Assembly (NCBI GenBank): GCA_035626475.1
Contig: DASPNP010000014.1
Span: forward strand, 46,563-110,562
Length of the DNA stretch: 64,000 bases
Reading direction: 5' to 3'
From: DASPKT01 sp035626475
GTDB taxonomy: Bacteria > Pseudomonadota > Alphaproteobacteria > Azospirillales > Azospirillaceae
Shown here: positions 17,155-26,300 of the stretch, piece by piece
How the letters are laid out: each line of letters opens with the position of its first letter
Numbering within the stretch: position 1 is the stretch's first letter
Notes under the pieces: generated by a model
The model's database searches: none
The model's input: only the letters and a program-made list of their open reading frames with translations
What the model was told of the DNA's origin: nothing
Made by a program: the position numbers and the translations under genes

Positions 17155-18030
17155 ATGAAAAGGCTTACCGCTCCCCTCGGCGCCGCCGGCCTGCTGGCCG
17201 CGGCCCTCACCGCCCTCCCGGCCGTCGCCCAGGACCGTTCGGTCGATTGGGCGCGCCAGCAGCAGAACAGCCGCGACCAGGACTGGTCGTCGCAGGACCG
17301 CCAGTCGCGCACCGGCGGCGACTGGAGCCGCGAGGCCGAGCGGCGCGCCTCCGAGCGCGGCGGCACCGGCTATGGCGACGAGCGCTATGACGACCGCGGC
17401 GCCAGCACCCGCGGTACCACCGGCACGGCGAGCGCCGCCGGTTCCGTCGAGCCCGCCGACCACCAGCTGGCGCGCGGCATCGCCCTGTCGAACCAGCGCG
17501 GCGTGGAAATGGCGCAGGTCTGTGCCGCCCAGGCCGACAACAACCAGCTGGTGGATCACTGCCGCCAGACCGTCCAGGATCTGCGCGACGGCACCCGCCG
17601 CCTCGCCACCCTGACCGGCGACCGGCAGCTCGCCCAGGCGGCCGACCAGCAGCCCCAGCAGCAGGCGCGCGGCAAGGGCGTCGACAAGACCGACCTGTCC
17701 TCCGTGCTCTCCGAGGCGCTGGGCCTGCCCGGCACCAATGGCCAGCAGGCCCAGGCAGCGGACCCGCGCGCCCAGGAGCGTCACCGCCAGACCATGGCGA
17801 CGCTGCAGCAGGCGTCGGGCGAGGAGTTCGACTACGCCTTCCTCACCGAGATGATCCGCTACCACCGTGACGGCGAGCGCATGGCCGGGGCCTGCCAGGA
17901 CGAGGCGCGCAACGCCGACATCCAGCAGAGCTGCCGCCGTGCCGCCACCATGCACGCCCGCAACTCCGACCGGCTGGCGGGCTGGCAGGAGGATTGGTTC
18001 GACAACCGGACCAGCTCGCGCGACCGCTGA
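17155..18030 (+). CDS. Exported DUF305-like protein with low-complexity N-terminal region
   Basis: A 291-residue secreted protein. The signal peptide covers residues 1-23 (ending AVAQ). Residues ~25-100 are a charged, Arg/Ser/Gly/Gln-rich disordered segment. The C-terminal domain carries FDYAFLTEMIRYHRDGERMA and later a QEDW-type end, resembling the HH-containing DUF305 / ferritin-like helical domain; four cysteines may pair. The start at 17155 follows GTGAGG and gives a clean signal peptide. Function is unknown; DUF305 proteins are often linked to metals or envelope stress. Confidence 0.75.
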   Translation: MKRLTAPLGAAGLLAAALTALPAVAQDRSVDWARQQQNSRDQDWSSQDRQSRTGGDWSREAERRASERGGTGYGDERYDDRGASTRGTTGTASAAGSVEPADHQLARGIALSNQRGVEMAQVCAAQADNNQLVDHCRQTVQDLRDGTRRLATLTGDRQLAQAADQQPQQQARGKGVDKTDLSSVLSEALGLPGTNGQQAQAADPRAQERHRQTMATLQQASGEEFDYAFLTEMIRYHRDGERMAGACQDEARNADIQQSCRRAATMHARNSDRLAGWQEDWFDNRTSSRDR

Positions 18031-18039
18031 TCGACCTAT

Positions 18040-18086
18040 GGGCACGTGTTCCCGCTTCGCACCCGCGAATTCGGGAACACGTGCCC
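18040..18086. repeat. Perfect 15-bp inverted repeat after the DUF305-like gene
   Basis: Arms 18040-18054 (gggcacgtgttcccg) and 18072-18086 are exact complements separated by 17 bases. Lying ten bases after a stop codon, it most likely forms the 3' end hairpin of the upstream mRNA. There is no T run, so factor-dependent termination or stabilisation is more likely than classical termination. Confidence 0.7.
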
Positions 18087-18181
18087 CTTCCTGACGTTTC
18101 CCGCCCGATCACCACGGGGCCGCCGCAGCCGGACAGGGGGAAGGCCGGTCGTCCCGTCGGAACTGGGAGGGACCGGAGTCC

Positions 18182-18406
18182 ATGGCCTACGCCGTCACGC
18201 GCATGCCCCGCCTTTCGCCGTACTGGGGCGTGCAGGACCGTCTGAAGAACCGCTGGTGCGCCGTGCCGGCCAGCGAGACCGCCGCCCACCGCCTCTGCAA
18301 CGCGCTGAACGAGGGGCGCGTCGACCCAGCCCGCCTGCCCTGGCTGCCGCTCGGCTCCCGCGCTTTCGGCGAACCCGGTTGGGAAGGCGATCTGGCGGCC
18401 GAATAG
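18182..18406 (+). CDS. Small hypothetical protein
   Basis: A 74-residue protein with an upstream GGGAGGGA ribosome site. It is rich in Trp, Pro and Arg (four Trp), with no signal peptide or membrane segment. It ends one base before the stop of the convergent gene. No family recognised. Confidence 0.55.
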   Translation: MAYAVTRMPRLSPYWGVQDRLKNRWCAVPASETAAHRLCNALNEGRVDPARLPWLPLGSRAFGEPGWEGDLAAE

Positions 18407-18407
18407 G

Positions 18408-18764
18408 TCAGAAGCCGACGCGGACGCCCAGCCGCGTGGTGCGGCGCGGATCCTCGATCGGCAGCGACACGTCCAGCCCATAGACGGAGACCACCTCCTG
18501 CTGCCGGTCCGGCGGCAGGAGGACCATCCGGTTGTCGGCATAGGCGGTCCAGGATTGCGGCCCGCTCACCGGCTGGAAGCCCGGCTGGCGCGGGGCCAGG
18601 GTGAGGGCGGGGATCATGGGAGCCGCCGGCTGAAGCGCATGCGCGGCGGGCGCCTCCGGCACCGTCCGGGTCGCCTGCTCGGTCGCCGTCGCCGGCACCG
18701 CCATCAACGCCAGTCCCATACCGATGAGAATGCGCGCGACCGCGCGTCCTTCACGCCCGTCCAT
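18408..18764 (-). CDS. Exported hypothetical protein
   Basis: A 118-residue protein with an N-terminal signal peptide (cleavage near ATATE, ~residue 29), a Pro/Ala-rich linker, and a C-terminal beta-rich segment ending in GVRVGF, reminiscent of an outer-membrane-type terminal strand. It is too short for a barrel. Function unknown. Confidence 0.65.
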   Translation of the reverse strand: MDGREGRAVARILIGMGLALMAVPATATEQATRTVPEAPAAHALQPAAPMIPALTLAPRQPGFQPVSGPQSWTAYADNRMVLLPPDRQQEVVSVYGLDVSLPIEDPRRTTRLGVRVGF

Positions 18765-18880
18765 GGCCGCCCCCGCGGTTGTTCGTTAGCCCGGGGACAA
18801 GGGTACCGCGCCCCACCCGATGGGGTACGGGCGCAGGCGGCGGATACCCCTTTGGAGATGAGCCCGGCTTGGCCGCGGCC

Positions 18881-19540
18881 TCAGCGCCAGGCGTAGTTGA
18901 AGCTGATGGAGATGCGCTCCTCGTCGGCGCGGTTCAGCGGCACGTCGTGGCGCAGCCAGCTCTCCCACAGCAGCAGCGTGCCGGGGGCGGGCGCCATCTG
19001 CACGAAGGGCTGGCTCTCCCGCGCCGCCTTCTTCCGGCGCGGCGGGGCCGCCATCATCAGCGCCAGGCGCGGGTCCTCGAAGCGGATGGCGCCGGCGCCG
19101 TCGGGCACCTCGACATAGTAGGTGCCGCTGACCACGCTGTTAGGGTGGATGTGCGCGCCGTGGAAGCCGCCGGGGTCCAGCACGTTGATCCACAGGCTGT
19201 CCAGCACCAGCTTGCGGTCGCCCAGGTCCCAGTCCTGCAGCTTGGCGAAGGCCTTCACATGCCGGTCCAGCAGCTTCGCCAGCGCCTTCATGGCCGGGAA
19301 GCGCCATTGCAGGTCGTCCAGCGAGGCGTAGGAGGTGTAGCCGGGATAGCCGTTCCGGTCCGACCAGGCCTGCCCGGCCGTGTCGTCCTCGGCGGCGGTG
19401 CGGCAGCTGGCGGCCAGCTCGCCGTTCAACCCCGGTCCCTCGGGCAGGACGGCGCGGTAGATGCGGGTGGCGAACAGGCTCTCGACCTGGAACGCCGCTG
19501 TTTCGGCCGGGGGCTCGGCGGAGGGGGGCAGGGTCGTCAT
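18881..19540 (-). CDS. Putative 2-oxoglutarate/Fe(II)-dependent oxygenase (TIGR02466-like)
   Basis: A 219-residue protein of the small 2OG-Fe(II) oxygenase family often annotated as TIGR02466. Metal ligands are likely in the GAHIHPNSVVSGTYYVE motif and a later His in ESWLRHDVPLN, with the 2OG-binding Arg in the ERISISFNYAWR end. The start at 19540 follows an excellent AGGAGGGG site; upstream in-frame ATGs lack one. Substrate is unknown. It stands alone, facing the DUF2934 gene across 120 bases. Confidence 0.82.
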   Translation of the reverse strand: MTTLPPSAEPPAETAAFQVESLFATRIYRAVLPEGPGLNGELAASCRTAAEDDTAGQAWSDRNGYPGYTSYASLDDLQWRFPAMKALAKLLDRHVKAFAKLQDWDLGDRKLVLDSLWINVLDPGGFHGAHIHPNSVVSGTYYVEVPDGAGAIRFEDPRLALMMAAPPRRKKAARESQPFVQMAPAPGTLLLWESWLRHDVPLNRADEERISISFNYAWR

Positions 19541-19659
19541 GCCCCTCCTGTAGCGCTCCCGCCCCGCCGGCGTCAAAGGTCACGGGAGTTAAGGCGCCCT
19601 GTCCTGTTGGGGGCGCGGGCGCATCCGCGCCCGGGGTCACCGAAGACCGGAGAAGCCAT

Positions 19660-19956
19660 ATGGCAGAGCATGACGAGCAGACCGCCGCCACCGGTGCGGG
19701 GGCGGAGGACGAGCAGCGCATCCGCGAGCGCGCCTACGAGATCTGGGAGCGGGAGGGACGGCCGGAGGGCCGCGGGGACGAGCATTGGGCGCGCGCCTGC
19801 GACGAGGTGCGGGGCACCGGCCTGGGGGCCGCGGCGGCCGCGATGCGGGACGCCAATGCCGAGCCCGTCCATATCGAGGGCGGCTCCGCCGGGGACAGCG
19901 AGCCGACCATGGGCGGCGCCGGCACCTCGGGCGATCTGGTGACGCCGCGGCCCTGA
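19660..19956 (+). CDS. DUF2934 domain protein
   Basis: A 98-residue hydrophilic protein. Its RIRERAYEIWEREGRPEG stretch (residues ~20-37) is the DUF2934 signature, followed by a Gly/Ala/acidic tail likely to be disordered. It is a common small alphaproteobacterial protein of unknown function, frequently seen near stress genes. Confidence 0.8.
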   Translation: MAEHDEQTAATGAGAEDEQRIRERAYEIWEREGRPEGRGDEHWARACDEVRGTGLGAAAAAMRDANAEPVHIEGGSAGDSEPTMGGAGTSGDLVTPRP

Positions 19957-20025
19957 GGGGCGGAGAGGGCTGAATTCTTATGGAAACCGGCTGGGGTGGT
20001 TCCTGCGGTTATAGGACCATCTCAG

Positions 20026-20184
20026 CCGTCACCCCGGCGAAAGCCGGGGCCCAGGGGTTGCAGCAATGAAACCTCGATGAAGCCAGCCAATCGCGCAGCC
20101 GACGACCGAACCCAACTGTCGGGAGCGCTGCATCGGCCGCATCCCGCTGCAACCCCTGGGTCCCGGCTTTCGCCGGGATGACGG
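20026..20184. repeat. Intergenic inverted repeat, family A copy 2
   Basis: Outer arms ccgtcaccccggcgaaagcc (20026 on) and the complementary gctttcgccgggatgacgg (to 20184) match the family A arms, with the shared gctgcat..gcatcccgctgcaacccc segment. The inner core differs from copy 1, so the arms and core vary independently. Confidence 0.8.
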
Positions 20185-20241
20185 GGCTTTTAGGATTCCA
20201 CTCCAACCTTCCCGTTGGCCTTCCCGTTGGGGAAGGGGTGC

Positions 20242-20517
20242 TCAGCGCCGGCGCGGGGGCGGACGGCGGGCGCCGCCGGCCATCGGCGGCGGGGCGCCGT
20301 CCTTGTGCCGGAAGGTGATGCGACCCTTGGTCAGGTCGTAGGGGGTCATCTCGACCGTCACGCGGTCGCCGGCCAGCGTGCGGATGCGGCTCTTGCGCAT
20401 CTTGCCGGCGGTGTAGGCGATGATCGCGTGGCCGTTCTCCAGCGTGACGCGGAAGCGCCCGTCGGGCAGGGCCTCTTCGACCTTGCCGTCGAACTCCAGG
20501 AATTCCTCTTTGGCCAT
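20242..20517 (-). CDS. infA: Translation initiation factor IF-1
   Basis: A 91-residue S1/OB-fold protein that binds the ribosomal A site during initiation. The family core is visible (GKVEEALPDGRFRV, NGHAIIAYTAGKMRKSRI, GDRVTVEMTPYDLTKGRI). It carries an unusual ~18-residue Pro/Arg-rich C-terminal extension beyond the normal ~72-residue length. The ATG at 20517 follows TTGGAGG. It lies downstream of the cold-shock gene on the same strand, separated by a hairpin. Confidence 0.95.
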   Translation of the reverse strand: MAKEEFLEFDGKVEEALPDGRFRVTLENGHAIIAYTAGKMRKSRIRTLAGDRVTVEMTPYDLTKGRITFRHKDGAPPPMAGGARRPPPRRR

Positions 20518-20551
20518 GGGCGGCCTCCAAAATTCTGTCTTGCAAAGACGA

Positions 20552-20587
20552 AGGGCGGCGGCGCGCATTGCCGCGCACCGCCGCCCT
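20552..20587 (-). terminator. Hairpin between csp and infA
   Basis: A long GC stem (agggcggcg.. at 20552 with ..cgccgccct to 20587) lies between the csp stop and infA and is followed on the - strand by TTCGTCTTT. It probably terminates or attenuates csp transcription before infA. Confidence 0.6.
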
Positions 20588-20613
20588 CCAGCTCAGTAGG
20601 TCGGGCTAAAGGC

Positions 20614-20823
20614 TCAGAGAGCCTTCAGGTTGCCGGCCGAGGTCTTGCCCTTGCGCGGGTCGTTCTGCAGGTCGTAGCTGACCTTCTGACCCTCGTTGAG
20701 CGAGCGCATGCCGGCCTGCTCCACCGCGGAGATGTGCACGAACACGTCGGCCGTGCCGTCCTCCGGCTGAATGAAGCCGTAACCCTTGGTGCCGTTGAAC
20801 CACTTGACGGTGCCGATAGGCAT
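20614..20823 (-). CDS. CspA-family cold-shock protein
   Basis: A 69-residue single-strand nucleic-acid-binding protein of the cold-shock fold with RNP1 (KGYGFIQ) and RNP2 (DVFVHIS) intact. It would act as an RNA chaperone. An AGGAGG site precedes the ATG. The upstream region to 21297 is long enough for the extended leader often used for cold regulation, and a DEAD-box helicase diverges from the other side. Confidence 0.95.
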   Translation of the reverse strand: MPIGTVKWFNGTKGYGFIQPEDGTADVFVHISAVEQAGMRSLNEGQKVSYDLQNDPRKGKTSAGNLKAL

Positions 20824-21297
20824 GGAAGTCCTCCTGGGATGGTTCCCGTAAGGCGTTGCCGGGCCGCGAGAGTGCGGCGCCTTGCATCAAAGTCACCTTG
20901 GGAAGCGGCCGATCGGCTGGCAGCCCAGAAGTAAGATCGATGCTCCACACATGGACCCGTCGCCGCGTCATTGCAAGCGCAAACGCCCCGGTCCTCCTTC
21001 CGGGCAAGCAACCCAGCCGCCCGGTCGCGGGACAGCCATGCCCGGTCGGGGTAGGCGATTATCCTTGTCTTCCCACGCTTTGGCAGCCATGTTCCACCCC
21101 GTCGGCCCGGCATGACGGGCCCGTCGCCGGGCGCCATGCCCGGCCGCGTTTCGCGATGGCGCGGAACGGTGGCGCGCCTCTCCGGCGAGCCCCGCTGCAT
21201 TTCGAGACGTCCCTCCGCATCCACCCAACCGCCACGCGCGCGGTTCCGGGTCTTGAGCGCCGCGCCGGCCAAGGCCCCGGGCGCCCGAGGGCACTAC
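20824..21297. other. Divergent intergenic region between csp and the DEAD-box helicase gene
   Basis: 474 bases without a convincing gene. It must hold the csp leader and both divergent promoters. I see a GATAAT-like hexamer on the - strand around 21058-21063 but no convincing -35 partner, and no protein-like ORF. Upstream in-frame extension of the helicase frame exists but lacks protein character. Confidence 0.5.
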
Positions 21298-22941
21298 GTG
21301 ACTCAATTCTCCGATTTCGCGCTGCGCACCGAAATTCAGGCTGCGCTGGCCAAGCTCGACTATCACACCCCCACCCCGATCCAGCGCCAGGCGATCCCGC
21401 CCGCGCTCGAGGGCCGGGACATACTGGGCATCGCCCAGACCGGCACCGGCAAGACCGCCGCCTTCACCCTGCCGATCCTGCAGCGCCTGTCGACCTCCGG
21501 GTCGGGCGTGCCGACGCCGCATGCCTTCCGCACCCTGATCCTGACGCCGACGCGCGAGCTCGCCATCCAGATCGGCGACAGCATCCGCGACTACGGCCAG
21601 GGCCTCAGGATCCGCCACGCCGTCATCTTCGGCGGCGTCGGGCAGGAGCCGCAGGTGCGCGCGCTGGCCGGCGGTCTCGACATCGTCATCGCCACCCCCG
21701 GCCGCCTGCTGGACCTGATGGACCAGGGTCATGTCCGCCTGGAGAAGGTGGAGATCCTGGTCCTGGACGAGGCCGACCGCATGCTGGACATGGGCTTCAT
21801 CCAGCCCATCCGGAAGATCGTGAAGAAGCTGCCGCAGGTCCGGCAGAACCTGTTCTTCTCCGCCACCATGCCGCCCGACGTCTCCGACCTCGCCGGCGGC
21901 ATGCTGCGCGAGCCGGTGCGGGTCGAGGTGACGCCGGTCGCCACCACGGCCGAGCGCATCGACCAGCGCGTCGTCTTCGCGCCCACCGCCGAGAAGCGGC
22001 AGGTGCTGGTCGACCTGCTGCGCGCCGACACCGGCATGGACCGCGTCATCGCCTTCACCCGCACCAAGCACGGCGCCAACCGCGTCGCCCAGTACCTGGA
22101 GACCGGCGGCATCTCCGCCGCCGCCATCCACGGCAACAAGTCCCAGTCGGCCCGCCAGGCCGCGCTGGAGGGCTTCCGCGCCGGCAAGGTCCGGGTGCTG
22201 GTGGCGACCGACATCGCGGCGCGCGGGATCGACGTCGACGGCGTCTCCCACGTCGTGAACGTCGACCTGCCGAACGAGCCGGAGTCCTATGTCCACCGCA
22301 TCGGCCGCACCGCGCGCGCCGGCGCCGACGGCATCGCCATCTCCATCTGCGGCGAGGGCGAGGAGCGGGTCTTCCTCAAGGACATCGAGAAGCTCATCCG
22401 CATGAAGGTGCCGTCGATGGAGCGCCCGGCGGCCACGGCCCCGGTGCGCAACGCCGCCGGCCAAGTGCCGGAGCCGGTGCGCGGGCCGCTGCCGACCCGC
22501 GGCGGCCGCCAGGGCCAGGGTCGGGGCGAGGGGCGCGGCGAGAGCCGGGGCGGTCGCGGCAACGGCCAGCCGCAGGGCCAGCAGTCCCGTCCGGCCAAGC
22601 AGGGCGCGGCGAAGCCGGCCCAGCCCGGCGCCGGCCGTCCGCAGCAGGGCCAGCCGCAGCAGGCCAAGCCGCAGCAGTCCCAGCAGGCGCGTCCGCAGCA
22701 GGGCCGTCCCCAACAGGGGGCGCAGGCGGGTCAGGCTCGTCCCAACGGGAATGCCCCGGCCGGGCAGCGCAACCCGTCGCAGGGCCGCGACGTTTCCCAA
22801 GCGAGGAAGGACGCCGCCCGGCCCACCGGCCAGCAGCAGCGTCCGGCCCAGCCGGCCCGGCAGGGCAGCGGGCACTTCGCCGACCTGGTGAACGCCATCA
22901 ATTCCGCCGAGGGCCGTCCGCGCCGCCCCGGCAACCGCTGA
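21298..22941 (+). CDS. rhlE: DEAD-box ATP-dependent RNA helicase (RhlE-type)
   Basis: A 547-residue RNA helicase. The Q motif (TPIQRQAIP) and Walker A AQTGTGK (46-52) are followed by PTRELA, DEAD (~156-159), SAT and the motif VI HRIGRTARAG (~332-341), all intact. From ~380 to the end is a low-complexity Gly/Gln/Arg/Pro tail, typical of RNA-binding RhlE proteins. The GTG at 21298 (after GAGGG) is chosen because the protein then begins MTQFSDFAL, as in the family. It diverges from a cold-shock gene, which fits a role in unwinding structured RNA in the cold. Confidence 0.92.
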   Translation: MTQFSDFALRTEIQAALAKLDYHTPTPIQRQAIPPALEGRDILGIAQTGTGKTAAFTLPILQRLSTSGSGVPTPHAFRTLILTPTRELAIQIGDSIRDYGQGLRIRHAVIFGGVGQEPQVRALAGGLDIVIATPGRLLDLMDQGHVRLEKVEILVLDEADRMLDMGFIQPIRKIVKKLPQVRQNLFFSATMPPDVSDLAGGMLREPVRVEVTPVATTAERIDQRVVFAPTAEKRQVLVDLLRADTGMDRVIAFTRTKHGANRVAQYLETGGISAAAIHGNKSQSARQAALEGFRAGKVRVLVATDIAARGIDVDGVSHVVNVDLPNEPESYVHRIGRTARAGADGIAISICGEGEERVFLKDIEKLIRMKVPSMERPAATAPVRNAAGQVPEPVRGPLPTRGGRQGQGRGEGRGESRGGRGNGQPQGQQSRPAKQGAAKPAQPGAGRPQQGQPQQAKPQQSQQARPQQGRPQQGAQAGQARPNGNAPAGQRNPSQGRDVSQARKDAARPTGQQQRPAQPARQGSGHFADLVNAINSAEGRPRRPGNR

Positions 22942-22962
22942 GCCCCCGAAGGGAGAGAGACC

Positions 22963-23202
22963 ATGGCCCGCAAGCCTTCCGCCAAATCCAAGGCGGCCAA
23001 CGACTTCGTCCTGTTCGACGTGCTCTATGACGACGGTTCCCGCTCCTCCAACCGCCGGGTCCCGGCCTCCGAGCTGGACGGCCCGGATGGGGACGAGCAG
23101 GTGAAGCACTTCATCGAGGCGCAGGACCGGGAGATCGCCCAGATGTCCGGCCGCCCGCGCGACCGGGTGAAGTCGGTGAGCCGCTCGCCCATCCGCGGCT
23201 GA
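22963..23202 (+). CDS. Small basic hypothetical protein downstream of the helicase gene
   Basis: A 79-residue hydrophilic protein, basic at both ends, with a central VLFDVLYDDGSRSSNRRV segment. A GGGAGAGAGA ribosome site precedes it 21 bases after the helicase stop, so it is probably in the same operon, and an intrinsic terminator follows. Unknown function; an RNA-related accessory role is only a guess. Confidence 0.7.
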   Translation: MARKPSAKSKAANDFVLFDVLYDDGSRSSNRRVPASELDGPDGDEQVKHFIEAQDREIAQMSGRPRDRVKSVSRSPIRG

Positions 23203-23227
23203 GCTCGCTCTCCGCAGAGAAGTCCGA

Positions 23228-23257
23228 AGGGCGTCCGGCGCGAGCCGGGCGCCCTTT
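23228..23257 (+). terminator. Intrinsic terminator of the helicase operon
   Basis: A 12-bp stem (23228-23239 with 23244-23255, one G-T pair) with a GCGA tetraloop runs straight into TTT. It closes the helicase / small-protein operon. Confidence 0.8.
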
Positions 23258-23342
23258 CGCTTATCTGATATAGACAGGAACAGCGGCGCGGCGCGCCTGT
23301 TGCCCGGTGGCGATTGATCCGTCTCCGGCAGGATGTCCGCTC

Positions 23343-26300
23343 ATGGCCGCTCCGCTCACCCCGCAGTCCTCCCCCAGTTTCGCCGCGTCCCCCGCCGATG
23401 CCTGGCCGCAAGGCTCGGGCCTGGAGGCGCTGGCGGAGATGGCGCTGCCCGGCTACCTGCTGGGCCAGCGCTGGTACGGCGGCAAGGATGCCGGCACGCC
23501 CAGCGCCCACCTCCTTGACCTGCTGCCCTTCGAGGTGCCGGAGCATCCCGCCGCCCTGGCCGTCTGGCAGGTGGAGGCGGGCGGCCGCGCGCCGCAGCGG
23601 TATGTCGTGCCGCTGGCGCTGGTGCCGGCCTCCGACCTGCCCGCCGACAGCCCGGCCATCCTGGCGAAGGCGCATCCGGCGACGGGCGAGCGGGTGCTGG
23701 TCGACGCCTTCGCCTCGGACCATTTCGTCCGCGCGCTGGTCCGCCGCATCCTGGGCGACGAGCGGGGTGCCGTGCGGCTGCGCGCGGGCCGCACCGGCGC
23801 CGCCGCCTTCCTGGTGCCGGGCGACGACTGGGCGATCCGGCGCGGCAAGGCGGAGCAGTCCAACACCTCCATCGTCGTCGGCGACGGCGCCATCCTGAAG
23901 ATCTTCCGCCGGCTGGAGGAGGGCATCCATCCCGAGCTGGAGATGGGCCGCTACCTGACCGGCCCGGCGAAATTCGAGGCCACGCCCCGGCTGCTGGGCT
24001 GGGCCGAGCTGGCGCCCCCGGCCGACCGTGGCGGCGACCCATCGACCCTGTGCGTGCTGCAGGGCTTCGTCGAGAACCGCGGCGACGGCTGGTCCTTCGT
24101 GCTGGAGGGGCTGGGCGCGGGCGAGGACCGGCTGGACTGGCTCGCCACCCTGGGCCGCCGCACCGCCGAGATGCACCGGGCGCTGGCCCGCGCCACCGAC
24201 GAGAAGGATTTCCGACCCGAGCCCGTCTCGGCCGACGATCTGGACGGCTGGGCGGAGGGTGCCCGGGCCATGGCGCAGCAGGCGCTGGACGCGCTGAGCT
24301 GGGCGGGGCCCGGCCTGACCGGCAAGGCGCGCGAGCTGGCGGACCGGGTCGATGCGCGGCGCTCCGAGCTGCTGGAGAAGCTGGACCGGCTGCTGCCCGC
24401 CGCCGCCGACATCGCCAAGACCCGGCACCATGGCGACTTCCATCTGGGCCAGGTGCTGGTGACGCCCGATGGCGACGCCGTGCTGGTCGATTTCGAGGGC
24501 GAGCCGCTGCGCCCGCTGGCCGCCCGCCGGGCCAAGCACAGCCCGCTACGCGACGTGGCGGGGATGCTGCGCTCCTTCTCCTATGCCGCCGCCGCGACGG
24601 CGCGCGCCGGCCAGGGCGTCGGCCGCGCCGAGGAGGACCGGCTGACCGACTGGTCGGGCCGCGCCAGCCAGGCCTTCCTCTCGGCCTATCTCGACAGCGC
24701 CACGGGCTGCCCGGGCTGCGCCGAGAACCCGCGCGACACGGTGCGGCTGGTGCGCTTCTTCATGCTGGAGAAGGCGCTGTACGAGGTGCTGTACGAGCTG
24801 ACCAACCGGCCTGATTGGGCGGACATCCCGCTGGCCGGCGTGCTCGCCATCCTGGACGAGGAGGGGCCGGTCGCCCCGGCGGCGAAGCTGGCCGCGGTGC
24901 CGGAGCCCGCGCGCCGGGCCCACGCCATGCCCTTCGGCGCCGAGGTCCGGGAGGACGGGCGGGTCCGCTTCCGCCTCTGGGCGCCGAGCCATGAGGCGGT
25001 GCGGCTGGAGATCGACGGCGAGGAGGTGGAGCTGGAGCGCGAGGAGGGCGGCTGGCACGGGCTGACGACCGACCGGGCCAAGCCCGGCTCGCGCTACCGC
25101 TTCGTGCTGCCGGACGGGCTGAAGGTGCCGGACCCGGCCTCGCGCCACCAGCCCGAGGACATCCACGGCCCCAGCGAGGTCATCGACCCGCGCGACTTCT
25201 CCTGGCGTGACACCGCCTGGAAGGGCCGCCCCTGGGAGGAGGCGGTCGTCTACGAGATGCATGTCGGCGCCTTCACGCCCGAGGGGACCTTCCGCGCCGC
25301 CATCGACAGGCTGGACCATCTGGTGCAGCTGGGCGTGACGGCGATCGAGGTGATGCCGGTGGCCGACTTCCCTGGTGCGCGCAACTGGGGCTATGACGGG
25401 GTTCTGCTCTACGCGCCCGACGCCAGCTACGGCCGGCCCGAGGACTTCAAGGCCTTCGTCGACGCTGCCCACCAGCGCGGCCTCATGGTCATGCTGGACG
25501 TGGTCTACAATCACTACGGGCCGGAGGGGAACTACCTCCACGCCATCTCGCCCGCCTTCTTCACCGAGAAGCACCACACGCCCTGGGGTGCCGCCGTGAA
25601 TTTCGACGATACGGGCAGCGAGATCGTCCGCGAGTTCGTCGTGCACAACGCGCTCTACTGGATCGAGGAGTTCCATCTGGACGGGCTGCGGCTGGACGCG
25701 GTCCACGCCATCATGGACAGCGGCCCCCGCCACCTGCTGGAGGAACTGGCGGAGCGGGTGCGCGCCTCGACGGACCGGCCCGTCCATCTGGTACTGGAGA
25801 ACGAGGAGAACCAGGCGAGCCGGCTGGAGCGGGACGGGGACAACAAGCCGCGCCAGTTCAGCGCCCAGTGGAACGACGACGTCCACCATGTGCTGCATGT
25901 CGGGGTGACGGGCGAGAGCGCCGGCTACTACGGCGACTATCACGGCCAGCCGGAGAAGCTGGCCCGGGCGCTGGCCGAGGGCTTCGCCTTCCAGGGCGAG
26001 GTCATGCCCTACCGCGGCCATGAGCGCGGCGAACCGTCCGGCCGGCTGCCGCCCACGGCCTTCGTCAATTTCCTGCAGAACCACGACCAGGTCGGCAACC
26101 GCGCCTTCGGCGACCGCATCACCGACACCGCCTCGCCCGACGCGGTGCGGGCGGCGGCCGCGACCTACCTGCTGGCGCCGCAGATCCCCATGATCTTCAT
26201 GGGCGAGGAATGGGCGAGCGCCAAGCCCTTCCCCTTCTTCGCCGATTTCGGGCCGGAGCTGTCCGATGCCGTCCGGGAAGGCCGGCGCAAGGAGTTCGCC

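Noticed and set aside
20968..23109. 713-codon - strand frame opposite the DEAD-box helicase
   Set aside because: Shadow frame with no motifs; helicase motifs are on the + strand.
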